Assembly: GCA_049964655.1 (NCBI GenBank) | Contig: JBMFXC010000004.1 | Coordinates: 1-60,809 of the forward strand | Length of the DNA: 60,809 bases | Source: JAJZJT01 sp049964655 | Lineage (GTDB): Bacteria > Actinomycetota > Acidimicrobiia > Acidimicrobiales > RAAP-2 | Reading direction: 5' to 3' | Part shown: piece by piece, positions 33,365 through 41,025 of the stretch | How positions within the stretch are numbered: position 1 is the stretch's first letter | Layout: each line of letters starts with the position of its first letter | Program-made: the position numbers and the translations under genes | Notes under the pieces: model-generated | Databases searched by the model: none | Seen by the model: only the letters and a program-made list of their open reading frames with translations | Told to the model about the DNA's origin: nothing

Positions 33365-33619
33365 GTGGCCGACGGCGCACCGTCGGCCCGGGGCTCGAGC
33401 CTCGAGCGCCGCGTGTGCGCCCAAGGCAGAGCTGGCGCCATCGAGAGCGAGGCCGGTGGCCGTCGGCCCGGGGCGATCGTCCGCGAGCGGCTCGGGTGGG
33501 CAGGCAGGGGTGCCCGGAGATTCTTTTCGGCGTCGCTCAAGTCACCGAGGACCGGTGCCGATGCAGGAAGCGGTCGCCCACAGGGGGGCCATGGCCTAAT
33601 GGGCCATCTGGGGCATTGA
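33365..33619 (+). CDS. small ORF between pilC and the pilin, strong ribosome site
   Basis: An 84-codon frame starts with GTG at 33365, 8 bases after GGAGGAGG (33349-33356), one of the best ribosome sites in the window. It ends just before the pilin gene's own AGGAGG. The peptide is basic and Gly/Ala/Arg-rich, begins MADGAPSARGSSLERRV, and shows no membrane helix or pilin motif. Third-position GC is high in the first half and weaker afterwards. It may be a real small protein, or a decayed or leader frame in the 298-bp spacer. Confidence 0.4.
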   Translation: MADGAPSARGSSLERRVCAQGRAGAIESEAGGRRPGAIVRERLGWAGRGARRFFSASLKSPRTGADAGSGRPQGGHGLMGHLGH

Positions 33620-33637
33620 TCATCTAGGAGGCAACGC

Positions 33638-34276
33638 ATGCTTTCATCCCTCGTCGAGCGCCTGAACGACAGGCGCAGAGCGGATGAGGAGGTCGGCGAA
33701 GATGCCGGGTTCACCCTCATCGAGCTCATGGTCGTCCTGTTGATCATGGCGATCCTGTTGGCCATCGCCATCCCGACCTTCCTCGGGGTGACCGGCTCGG
33801 CCAACGACCGGGCGGCCCAGTCCAACCTGAACACCGCGCTCACCAGCGCCAAGGGCGTCTACGAGAGCAACCAGCAGAGCTATCCGGCGACGTCGGTCGT
33901 GATCAGCGACATCGCCAGTGACGAGCCGTCGCTGTCGGTGGTCTCGGACCCGGGATCGACGACGTCGATCGCCGCCGGTGACATCGGTGTCTACGTCTCC
34001 GCAGGTGGCAACGGTGTTGTTCTGTACTCCCTCGCCAAGAAGACCAACGAGTGCTGGTGGGTCGCCGACAACACGCAGGCCATTGCCAACGGCGGTACGA
34101 CGACCTCGCCGAATCCACCCTGGACGGCGTCCGGAGCTGGCATCCCGAACACGGCCGGCGACTACTACGGCGTCTTCAAGGCCACTGGCTCGACCTACTG
34201 CGACGTCGGCGCGATCGGTTCGACTCCCTCGAGCCAGGTGAAGACCTCCGGCTTCCCGCCCGCGGCGGCTTCGTAA
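33638..34276 (+). CDS. pilA: type IV major pilin (prepilin)
   Basis: This is the structural subunit of the pilus. The leader (about 24 residues, charged) ends in Gly at EDAGFTLIELMVVLLIMA, the class-III signal with cleavage before Phe and the conserved Glu at +5. The hydrophobic N-helix continues to LAIAIPTFLG. The C-terminal globular part has two Cys residues (CWWVADN and STYCDVGA) that may form the disulfide loop. The length is 212 residues. AGGAGG precedes the ATG, and a 17-bp hairpin follows 58 bp after the stop, suggesting a separately abundant transcript. Confidence 0.93.
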   Translation: MLSSLVERLNDRRRADEEVGEDAGFTLIELMVVLLIMAILLAIAIPTFLGVTGSANDRAAQSNLNTALTSAKGVYESNQQSYPATSVVISDIASDEPSLSVVSDPGSTTSIAAGDIGVYVSAGGNGVVLYSLAKKTNECWWVADNTQAIANGGTTTSPNPPWTASGAGIPNTAGDYYGVFKATGSTYCDVGAIGSTPSSQVKTSGFPPAAAS

Positions 34277-34334
34277 CGACGTCGGATGACGCAGGCGGGT
34301 GGTCTTGTCGTTGAGGCCGTGCCATACCGCTTCG

Positions 34335-34380
34335 ACCGGCCTGCTCCGACACCGCAAGGTGCCTGTCGGAGCAGGCCGGT
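34335..34380 (+). terminator. 17-bp perfect hairpin downstream of the pilin gene
   Basis: ACCGGCCTGCTCCGACA (34335-34351) and its exact complement (34364-34380) enclose a 12-nt loop. There is no T-run after it, so it may act as a stem-only terminator or as a 3' stabiliser of pilin mRNA that reduces read-through into the membrane-protein gene. Confidence 0.72.
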
Positions 34381-34467
34381 GCGCGTCGAGTGGACGAGCT
34401 CACCGACCAGGACCCACTGCTCGCAAGCGCAGGGACCGTCTAAGGGCGACCGGAGGAGGCCGAAGAC

Positions 34468-36030
34468 GTGGAGGAGGCGAATGTGGGATCACCGACGGCG
34501 AGACAGGTCGGACTGAGGAGCTCGGTCCGGATCGGGGCCGCAAGTGCGGTGTGGTCGGCGCTGTTCTTGGTCGTTGGAGCAGCGTTCTTTTTTTTGTGGG
34601 GACCGGTTGTCAAGCACGCCAGCTTCTGGCCGATGAGCGGCGACGTGTGGGGAATCTGGCGGGCGGCCCATTACGTCGGTTGGGGGGACATCGGCGGGAT
34701 CTACGGCGGCACGACCGGGGTGATCTCGTTGCCTGGCCTGCCAGTGCTGTTCGCCCCGTTTGCCATGCTCGCTGGCGCCCTGCACCTGACCGAGTCGTTT
34801 GGTCCCTACAACCTTCCGCATCCGACGGCTGGTCTGCTCCTCGAGCCGTTGGAGCTGGTGGTCGGTGCCACCGTGGTGGTGGCGGCAGGCGCCACGGTGC
34901 GCCAGGTGGCTTCGACCCTCCGGCCTTCGATGCCGAAGGCTCGTCCGGCGTGGCGAGGGTTCGTCATACTCGGGGCGGTGGCAGTCCTCGCCTGGCCGGT
35001 GGCCGCCATCTGGGGCCACGCCGAAGACCTCGCGGCGACGGCGTGCCTGCTCGGTTGTGTCGTACTGGTCGGTCGCGGCCGCTGGCGAGGTGCCGCCTGG
35101 CTGCTTGGAGCGGGCATCTGCCTGCAGCCGCTCGTCGTGGCGGCGGTACCCGTCCTCCTCGGCGCGGCGCCAGCCGGTCGCCGGCTGCGGTCGTTCCTCC
35201 GTTACGCCTTGCCTGGGGGGGCACTGGGGGGCCTGGCCCTGGCGAGCAATTGGTCGGGGGCCTACCAGGCGCTCGTCAAGCAGCCGGAGACACCGGCGTT
35301 CAACCACGCGACACCGTGGTTGGCCGTGGTACCTCGGCTGTATGGGAGCATGGTGCGCCAGGCCATGTCGGTGCACTACGCAAGGAGCGTCGCCGGGCAC
35401 TTCGTGGCCGCGACCCGCACGCTGGCGCGCATCCCCACCCTCGCCGTCTCCGGGGGCGACATCCGCTCCATCGGGCTGTTCGGTGCGGTTGTCCTCGGCT
35501 TCTACGCCTGGCGTTGCCGGCCGGACCTCCTCGGCGTTCTGTGGCTCGTCGGCGTGGCCCTTGCCCTGCGTTGCTACTTCGAGCCGGTCATGACGCCGTA
35601 CTACCTGGCACCACCGCTTATCGTGGCGCTGCTCGCTGCCGGGTTCACCAGCTGGCGCCGGTTCGGCCTCGCCGTGGTCGTCGCCTTCGGGGACACCGTG
35701 TTCGCCTACTACCGGTTCTCGCCGTGGGTGTGGTTCCTTCCCGTAGTCGTCCTGCTCACCGTGGTGCTGGCGTGCGGGTACCCGGGCCGGGCGCACCTGG
35801 CGCAGGGTCCGGGCGTCGCCGGCGAAGACGGCGCCACGGACGTGGCGGGGGACCCCGGCGCCCGGCCCGGAGGTACTTGGGGAAGGGACGGCGAAGATGC
35901 AGCGGAACGAGGCGCGGCGATAGGGACGACGGGGGAAGGTGAGGGAGCAGTGGCGGAGCAAGAGGCGGGCCAATCAGAACGCGGACGCCAGCCGGCCCTC
36001 GCCATGGGGCGGGCGACGCTTGGTACATAG
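34468..36030 (+). CDS. polytopic membrane protein, possibly a GT-C-type glycosyltransferase
   Basis: I cannot name this gene. About ten hydrophobic segments span residues ~25-435, followed by a ~80-residue Gly/Asp/Glu-rich cytoplasmic tail. The first loop (WPMSGDVWGIWRAAHYVGWG, then GGIYGGTTGVISLPG) contains the acidic residue expected near the first helix of GT-C mannosyltransferase-like proteins, which is why I mention that option. GGAGGAGG (34452-34459) lies 8 bases before the GTG at 34468. Its position directly behind the pilin hairpin could point to pilin glycosylation, but that is inference. Confidence 0.62.
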   Translation: MEEANVGSPTARQVGLRSSVRIGAASAVWSALFLVVGAAFFFLWGPVVKHASFWPMSGDVWGIWRAAHYVGWGDIGGIYGGTTGVISLPGLPVLFAPFAMLAGALHLTESFGPYNLPHPTAGLLLEPLELVVGATVVVAAGATVRQVASTLRPSMPKARPAWRGFVILGAVAVLAWPVAAIWGHAEDLAATACLLGCVVLVGRGRWRGAAWLLGAGICLQPLVVAAVPVLLGAAPAGRRLRSFLRYALPGGALGGLALASNWSGAYQALVKQPETPAFNHATPWLAVVPRLYGSMVRQAMSVHYARSVAGHFVAATRTLARIPTLAVSGGDIRSIGLFGAVVLGFYAWRCRPDLLGVLWLVGVALALRCYFEPVMTPYYLAPPLIVALLAAGFTSWRRFGLAVVVAFGDTVFAYYRFSPWVWFLPVVVLLTVVLACGYPGRAHLAQGPGVAGEDGATDVAGDPGARPGGTWGRDGEDAAERGAAIGTTGEGEGAVAEQEAGQSERGRQPALAMGRATLGT

Positions 36031-36087
36031 GGCTGCGGTGGCCCGTCAGCCCGTCGGGCCCGACGGCTTGCGCTTGGCCTTCAGGGG

Positions 36088-37446
36088 TCACATCGGTCCG
36101 ACGGTGTGCTTGCGGCCGGGCAGTTGCTCGCGTGAGCTGGCGAGCACCTCGAAGGACCGGGCGACCACGGCCCGAGTGTCGGCCGGGTCGATCACCGCGT
36201 CGACGAAGCCCCGTTCGGCTGCCTGCCACGGCGTGAGGAAGCGTTCCTCGTAGGCGTCGAGGAGAGCGACGCGCTCCTCGGGTGCCGCCTTGCGGTGGAG
36301 GATCTGGACGGCCCCCTCGGCCCCCATCACCGCCACCTGGGCCGACGGCCAGGCGAAGCACAGGTCGTTGCCGAGGCCGCGGGAGTCCATCACGATGTAG
36401 GCCCCACCGAAGGCTTTGCGCAAGATCACGCACACCCGGGGCACGGTCGCCTCGGCGTAGGCGAAGGCGAGCTCGGCCCCGTGCCGGATCATCCCCCGCC
36501 ACTCGAGGTCCTTGCCGGGCAGGAAGCCGGGCGTGTCGACCAGGGTGAGCAGGGGGAGGTTGAAGGCGTCGCAGAACCGGACGAAGCGCGCCCCTTTCTG
36601 CGAGGCGCCGATGTCGAGGGTGCCGGCCAGGGCCTGGGGCTGGTTGGCGACGACCCCGACGCTCTGGCCGTCGATCCGGCACAAGGCGGTGACCAGCTGG
36701 GGCGACCACCGAGCCCACACCTCGGTCACCACCCCGTCGTCGGCGAGGGCGCCGACCACGGAACGGACGTCGTAGGAGCTGGTGGCCTTGGTCGGCACGA
36801 TCGCGCGCAGCGACTCGTCGTGGGCTGGCGGCGGATCGGCGGGTGCCACGACCGGGGCCAGCTCGTCGGCGTGGGCGGGGAGCAGCCCGCAGAGGTGCTC
36901 GACGGCGACCCACGCCTCGTCCTCGTCGGGAGCTTCGATCGCGCACAGACCGCTCGAGCGGGCGTGGACCGCGACGCCGCCGAGCTCGCGGAGCCCGATG
37001 CGCACCCCGGTGAACTCCTCGACCATGGCTGGTCCCGACACGAAGGCGAAGGCGTCGGGGGTCATCACCACCAGGTCGGCCATGCCGAGCAGCAGCGCCG
37101 GACCGGACAGCGCCGGGCCGGTGAGCACGGCCACCACGGGCACGATCCCCGAGCACGCGGCGATGGCGTTGGCGGCCTGTCCCCACCCGTGGAGCGCCGC
37201 CATGCCCTCGGACACGTCCGCGCCGGAGGAGGCGAGCACCAGCACCAAGGGAACTCGTAGGCGCAGGGCCAACTGGGCGGCGTCTGCCAGGGTCACGCCG
37301 TCGTCGTGGCCGAGCGCACCCCGGTGGCGGGCGGAGACCGACCGCACGACCACGGCCGGGCGCCCTCCTGCGTCCTCGACGGTGGCCCGTAGGGTGCCCG
37401 GCACGAGCCGTCGGAGGGTGGTGGGGGCGGCAGGGTCGGCGAGCAC
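36088..37446 (-). CDS. acyl-CoA carboxylase carboxyltransferase, N-terminally short
   Basis: This enzyme family transfers CO2 from carboxybiotin to acetyl- or propionyl-CoA. The C-terminal crotonase-fold domain is complete: QKGARFVRFCDAFNLPLLTL, VDTPGFLPGKDLEWRGMIRH, VILRKAFGGAYIVMDSRGLG and WPSAQVAVMGAEGAV. The N-terminal domain is shortened: the usual ~80-100 residues before the first carboxyltransferase half, with the HARGKLTARERI-type region, are absent. The length is 452 residues against ~510-530. The GTG at 37446 has TACCAT 6 bases upstream (leaderless). No biotin carboxylase or BCCP gene is nearby. Confidence 0.82.
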   Translation of the reverse strand: MLADPAAPTTLRRLVPGTLRATVEDAGGRPAVVVRSVSARHRGALGHDDGVTLADAAQLALRLRVPLVLVLASSGADVSEGMAALHGWGQAANAIAACSGIVPVVAVLTGPALSGPALLLGMADLVVMTPDAFAFVSGPAMVEEFTGVRIGLRELGGVAVHARSSGLCAIEAPDEDEAWVAVEHLCGLLPAHADELAPVVAPADPPPAHDESLRAIVPTKATSSYDVRSVVGALADDGVVTEVWARWSPQLVTALCRIDGQSVGVVANQPQALAGTLDIGASQKGARFVRFCDAFNLPLLTLVDTPGFLPGKDLEWRGMIRHGAELAFAYAEATVPRVCVILRKAFGGAYIVMDSRGLGNDLCFAWPSAQVAVMGAEGAVQILHRKAAPEERVALLDAYEERFLTPWQAAERGFVDAVIDPADTRAVVARSFEVLASSREQLPGRKHTVGPM

Positions 37447-37559
37447 GGGCCCATGGTAGGGAGGCGCCCGGCGGGGCGCCATGCCGGTCATGGTGCCGGG
37501 CCCACGGTCGTGTCGTGCGTGCCGTCACCTTCCTCGCTCCTGGTCGGCCCGGCCCGTCC

Positions 37560-37565
37560 TAGTGT
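37560..37565 (+). promoter_or_regulatory. candidate -10 box of a leaderless promoter (pafB-like)
   Basis: TAGTGT ends 6 bases before the ATG at 37572 and gives a leaderless transcript. It is 114 bp from the matching minus-strand box (TACCAT) of the carboxyltransferase gene, so the two promoters are divergent. Confidence 0.5.
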
Positions 37566-37571
37566 GGGGCG

Positions 37572-38516
37572 ATGGTCCCCGACCGCCTCGAACGGGTCAC
37601 CGACCTGTTGTTGGTCCTGCTCGACACGCCGCGCCCGCTCAGCCTGCGCGAGATCGCCGACCGGGTGCCGGGCTACCCCGAGGGGCACGGGGCGCGCCGT
37701 CAGGCCTTCGAGCGCGACAAGCGCCTGTTGCGGGACGAGGGCGTGCCGGTGCTCGTGGAACCGATCGGGGGTGACGACCAGCTCGGCTACCGGGTCGACC
37801 CCGAGCAGTTCTACCTCCCCGAGCTCGACCTCGGACCAGCGGAGCAGGCCGCCCTCAACCTGGCTGTGGCCGGCGTGCACCTCGGCGAGCCGACCGCTGG
37901 GGAGGCGCTCACCAAGTTGGGCGCGCTGGGTGCCGGCCGAGGCGCCACGGCGCCGCCGCCCGTCGTCGCTCTGGCGACGACCGAGCTGGCCCGCCTGGCC
38001 GTCCTCCACGACGCCCTCCGCCGCCAGGCGGTCGTCGAGTTCCCCTATCGGGGTGAGAAGCGCACCGTCGACCCAGCCGGGCTGCGCTTCACCCGAGGGC
38101 GGTGGTACCTGGTCGGCTACGACCGCGGACGCGCTGGGGCCCGGACCTTCCGGGTCGACCGGATGGAGGCAGCACCGACCGCCGGCGAGCCGGGCACCGC
38201 GGCGCTGCCCGCCGGGTTCGACGCGGCAGGCGCCTTTGCCCGCGACCCGTGGCGGTTCGGCCCGGGGGACGAGGTGGTCGTCGACGTGGTGGTGGACGCC
38301 GTGGCAGCCGGCAGCGTGGTCGCCGAGCTGGGGCCCTCGGTCGTCGTCGAACGCCGGAGCGACGGTTCGGTCCTGGTGCGCCTGACCGTCAACGACGAGG
38401 AGGCGCTTGTGCGCTGGGTGCTCGGCTTGCTCGACCACGCCGAGATCGTCGCCCCTGCCGAGGTGCGAGCGCGGCTCGTCGAACGCCTGACCGCACTGGC
38501 GGCCGTCACGTCGTGA
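37572..38516 (+). CDS. pafB: WYL-domain transcriptional regulator, PafB-like
   Basis: This is the first of a pair of WYL proteins. PafB/PafC in mycobacteria form a heterodimer that activates the RecA-independent DNA-damage response. The N-terminus is a winged helix (LERVTDLLLVLLDTPRPLSL), followed by the WYL domain near residues 140-215 (FPYRGEKRTVDPAGLRFTRG, WYLVGYDRGRAGARTFRVDR) and a WCX C-domain. There are 314 residues. It is coupled to the next gene by a GTGA overlap. The proteasome/pup genes that usually stand nearby are not in the window. Confidence 0.84.
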   Translation: MVPDRLERVTDLLLVLLDTPRPLSLREIADRVPGYPEGHGARRQAFERDKRLLRDEGVPVLVEPIGGDDQLGYRVDPEQFYLPELDLGPAEQAALNLAVAGVHLGEPTAGEALTKLGALGAGRGATAPPPVVALATTELARLAVLHDALRRQAVVEFPYRGEKRTVDPAGLRFTRGRWYLVGYDRGRAGARTFRVDRMEAAPTAGEPGTAALPAGFDAAGAFARDPWRFGPGDEVVVDVVVDAVAAGSVVAELGPSVVVERRSDGSVLVRLTVNDEEALVRWVLGLLDHAEIVAPAEVRARLVERLTALAAVTS

Positions 38517-39499
38517 GCGCTTCCCTCGACGCGGCCGTCCGGCTCCGCCGACTGCTGGCCGTCCTCACCGTGCTCGCCCAGGAGGGAGAAGTGCTCCTCG
38601 ACGACTTGGCGGGGCGGTTCGGGATGCGTCCCGCCGAACTGGTGGCCGACCTCGAGCTGGCGGCGTGCTGCGGACTGCCGCCGTACACGCCCGACCAGCT
38701 GATGGAGATCGTGGTGACCGAGACGACGGTGACGGCACACCTCGGCCGAGACCTGGCCCGACCCCGTCGCCTGAGCCCGGCCGAGGGCTTCGCCCTTCAG
38801 GCGGCGGCCCGTGCCGTTCTCGCCGTGCCAGGCAGCGACCCAGAGGGGGCGCTTGCCCGCGCCCTCGCCGTGCTCGACGACGCGCTCGGTCGGGTCGCGC
38901 TCGACGTCGACCTCGACGCACCGGAGCACCTGGCCACCGTGCAGGAGGCCGCGTCCTCGGAGCGCGCCGTGGCGGTGATCTACTACAGCGCGTCGAGCGA
39001 CCAGACCTCCGAGCGGGTCCTCGTTCCGCTCCGGGTGTTCGCCGCCGAGGGGCACTGGTACACCGACGCCCTGGCCGGTGCCGACGGCGACGTGCGGCGG
39101 TTCCGGGTCGACCGGATCACTGCGGCACGGCTGGTCGCGCGGCCGGCCTGGGCCACCGGTTCCGGCCCTGCCACCGCTACGAGCACGGCCGTCGATGCGG
39201 CGGCTTCGCTCTTCGTGCCGGGCCCCGACAGCCGGAGGGTCCGTCTCGCCGTCGACCGGACGGCGGCCTGGCTGCTCGAGCCGGTTGCCCTCCCCGGATC
39301 CGTGACGGACGACGGGGACCGGGTCGTCTGCACCGTGGCCGTCGGGGGGGACGCTTTCCTCGAGCGACTGCTCCTGCAGCTGGGGCCCGCCGCCGAGGTG
39401 CTGGAGCCCGCCGAGGACCGAGCGGTGGCCGCCGCCGCTGCCGCTCGGGTGCTCGACCGGTACCGTCGCAACGACGACCGCCGGTGTACAGAACCATAG
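38513..39499 (+). CDS. pafC: WYL-domain transcriptional regulator, PafC-like
   Basis: This is the second partner of the pair. It has an N-terminal helix-turn-helix (RRLLAVLTVLAQEGEVLLDD), a WYL domain in the middle (AVIYYSASSDQTSERVLVPL, then GHWYTDALAGADGDVRRFRV) and a WCX-type C-domain. The start is the GTG at 38513, overlapping the pafB stop, giving 328 residues. The last codons (RRCTEP) run into an AT-rich patch that also marks the start of the mobilisation genes, so the 3' end may coincide with an insertion boundary. Confidence 0.84.
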   Translation: MSASLDAAVRLRRLLAVLTVLAQEGEVLLDDLAGRFGMRPAELVADLELAACCGLPPYTPDQLMEIVVTETTVTAHLGRDLARPRRLSPAEGFALQAAARAVLAVPGSDPEGALARALAVLDDALGRVALDVDLDAPEHLATVQEAASSERAVAVIYYSASSDQTSERVLVPLRVFAAEGHWYTDALAGADGDVRRFRVDRITAARLVARPAWATGSGPATATSTAVDAAASLFVPGPDSRRVRLAVDRTAAWLLEPVALPGSVTDDGDRVVCTVAVGGDAFLERLLLQLGPAAEVLEPAEDRAVAAAAAARVLDRYRRNDDRRCTEP

Positions 39500-39550
39500 A
39501 ACAATATGAAAAGACAGGAAGGGATATGCTGACGCGGTGGGGAGCCCACC

Positions 39551-40891
39551 GTGCTGACGGCGCGGGTGCTGCGGGTCGGCGGCCACGCCTACTACCTCGA
39601 CGAGCCGGCGGTGCCGGGGGAGCCGGGCGGCGCGCCCGTCGCACGGCTGGCGGCGGAGCGTGGGTGGGCGGGGTCGGGGGCGGTTGCGCTCGGGCTGGAC
39701 GGTGAGCTCGAGCCGACTGCCTTCGCCGATCTGTTGCGCGGTGCCCATCCGGCGACGAAGGAGGTGCTCGGTCCCCGGCGGGGCGTCGAGGTGGGCGCCT
39801 ACGACCTGACCTTCTCCGCACCAAAGTCGGTCAGCCTGCTTGCCCTGTTGGGGCCGCGCGAGCTCGCTGCTGCCGCGGCCGATGCCCACCGGGCCGCCGT
39901 TGGCGGGGCGACCGCCTACATCGAGCGGGCCGCCCTTCGGGCTCGTCGGTGGCAGGGGGGACAGCTGACCCTTGTGGCCACCGACGGGGCGATCGCCGGC
40001 GCCTTCGGGCACCGGACCAGCCGGGCGCTCGACCCGCACCTCCACACCCACCTGGTCGTGGCCAATGTGGCGCACGGCGCTGACGGCCGGTGGACGGCGG
40101 TGGACAGCCGGCGGGTCTTCGCCCACCTCCGCTCGGCCGGGCTCGTGTACCAGGCCGCCCTCCGGGCCGAGCTGACCGCCCGGGCAGGAGTGGCCTGGGA
40201 GGTGTCTGCCAGTGGCTTGGGTGACGTGGTCGGGGTGCCCGCTCCGCTCCGCCGCCTCTTCTCGCAACGATCGGCTGCCATCGCCCGGCACCTGGCCGTG
40301 GCGGGCGGCAGGAGCGACGGACGGTCTGGCGCACCGTCACCGACCCGTCGGGGTGCCTTCTACGCCACCCGCCCGGCCAAGGAGGGCATCGCGTCTGCCG
40401 ACCGGCTGGTGGCCGAGTGGCGGTGGCGTGCGGCCGACTGCGGCTTCGACCTCGACCTCCTCGGCCGAGTAGTGGGACGTGCCCGGGCCAATGGCCGTGC
40501 GGGGCCGGCAGAAGCTGTCGTCCGGGCGGTCGGACGGCTCACCGAGCTCGGAGCCGAGCGTGTCGTGGCCCGCCGTGATGTCGTCGCCGTGCTGGCTGCT
40601 TCGGTGACGGCCGGCGCCCGGAGCCCTGAGCTCGAGCAGGCTGCTGACCGGCTCCTCGGTCGGTGCCAAGCCGCTGCTCGATCGTCGACCCGGACCACCG
40701 ACCGAGCCGGCACCAGCCGTGTCAGCGAGCCGCGCTGGTCCGCTGCCGCGGTGGCCGAGGTGCTCCGCAGCGATGGCCTCGCCCTCGGCTCGGCGCGGGA
40801 CGAGGCGCATGTCGCGCACGACGTCGTGACATCACCGGCCAGCCGAGCCCGTCCGGGCATCTACCGGGGCGGCTTCGACCTCGGGCGATGA
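39551..40891 (+). CDS. MobF-family (TrwC-type) relaxase domain protein
   Basis: This protein is expected to nick DNA at an origin of transfer and lead the strand into a recipient cell. The relaxase core is clear: YDLTFSAPKSVSLLALLGPR (about residues 78-97), the three-histidine metal motif RALDPHLHTHLVVANVAH (about residues 158-175), and tyrosines near the N-terminus (HAYYLDE). At 446 residues it ends before the helicase domain that makes TraI/TrwC about 970-1750 residues. The GTG at 39551 lies 24 bp after an AT-rich segment. It is convergent with a coupling-protein gene, and no mating-pore genes are visible. Confidence 0.88.
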   Translation: MLTARVLRVGGHAYYLDEPAVPGEPGGAPVARLAAERGWAGSGAVALGLDGELEPTAFADLLRGAHPATKEVLGPRRGVEVGAYDLTFSAPKSVSLLALLGPRELAAAAADAHRAAVGGATAYIERAALRARRWQGGQLTLVATDGAIAGAFGHRTSRALDPHLHTHLVVANVAHGADGRWTAVDSRRVFAHLRSAGLVYQAALRAELTARAGVAWEVSASGLGDVVGVPAPLRRLFSQRSAAIARHLAVAGGRSDGRSGAPSPTRRGAFYATRPAKEGIASADRLVAEWRWRAADCGFDLDLLGRVVGRARANGRAGPAEAVVRAVGRLTELGAERVVARRDVVAVLAASVTAGARSPELEQAADRLLGRCQAAARSSTRTTDRAGTSRVSEPRWSAAAVAEVLRSDGLALGSARDEAHVAHDVVTSPASRARPGIYRGGFDLGR

Positions 40892-40951
40892 CGGGTGGTC
40901 GTTCGAGTGGGACGACAAGGAGTGAGCGGGGGCGGTGGGCCGTTGGGCCAG

Positions 40952-41025
40952 GGCGTCGGAGCCCGGCTGTCGGAGCCCGGCTGTCGGAGCCCGAGGGGCG
41001 TCATCGACCCAGGCTGTCGGAGCCC
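40952..41025. repeat. GGCTGTCGGAGCCC repeat cluster across the coupling-protein stop
   Basis: Exact 14-bp copies lie at 40965-40978, 40979-40992 and 41012-41025, with a degenerate copy at 40952-40964. Each contains a small inverted repeat (GGCT-N5-AGCC). The coupling-protein stop (41001-41003) is inside the cluster, so the repeat forms the gene's last codons and its downstream region. It could serve as a termination zone between the convergent relaxase and coupling genes, or as protein-binding sites. Confidence 0.85.

Noticed and set aside
40952..41025. CRISPR array
   Set aside because: Copies are 14 bp, partly contiguous, with no regular unique spacers and no cas genes.
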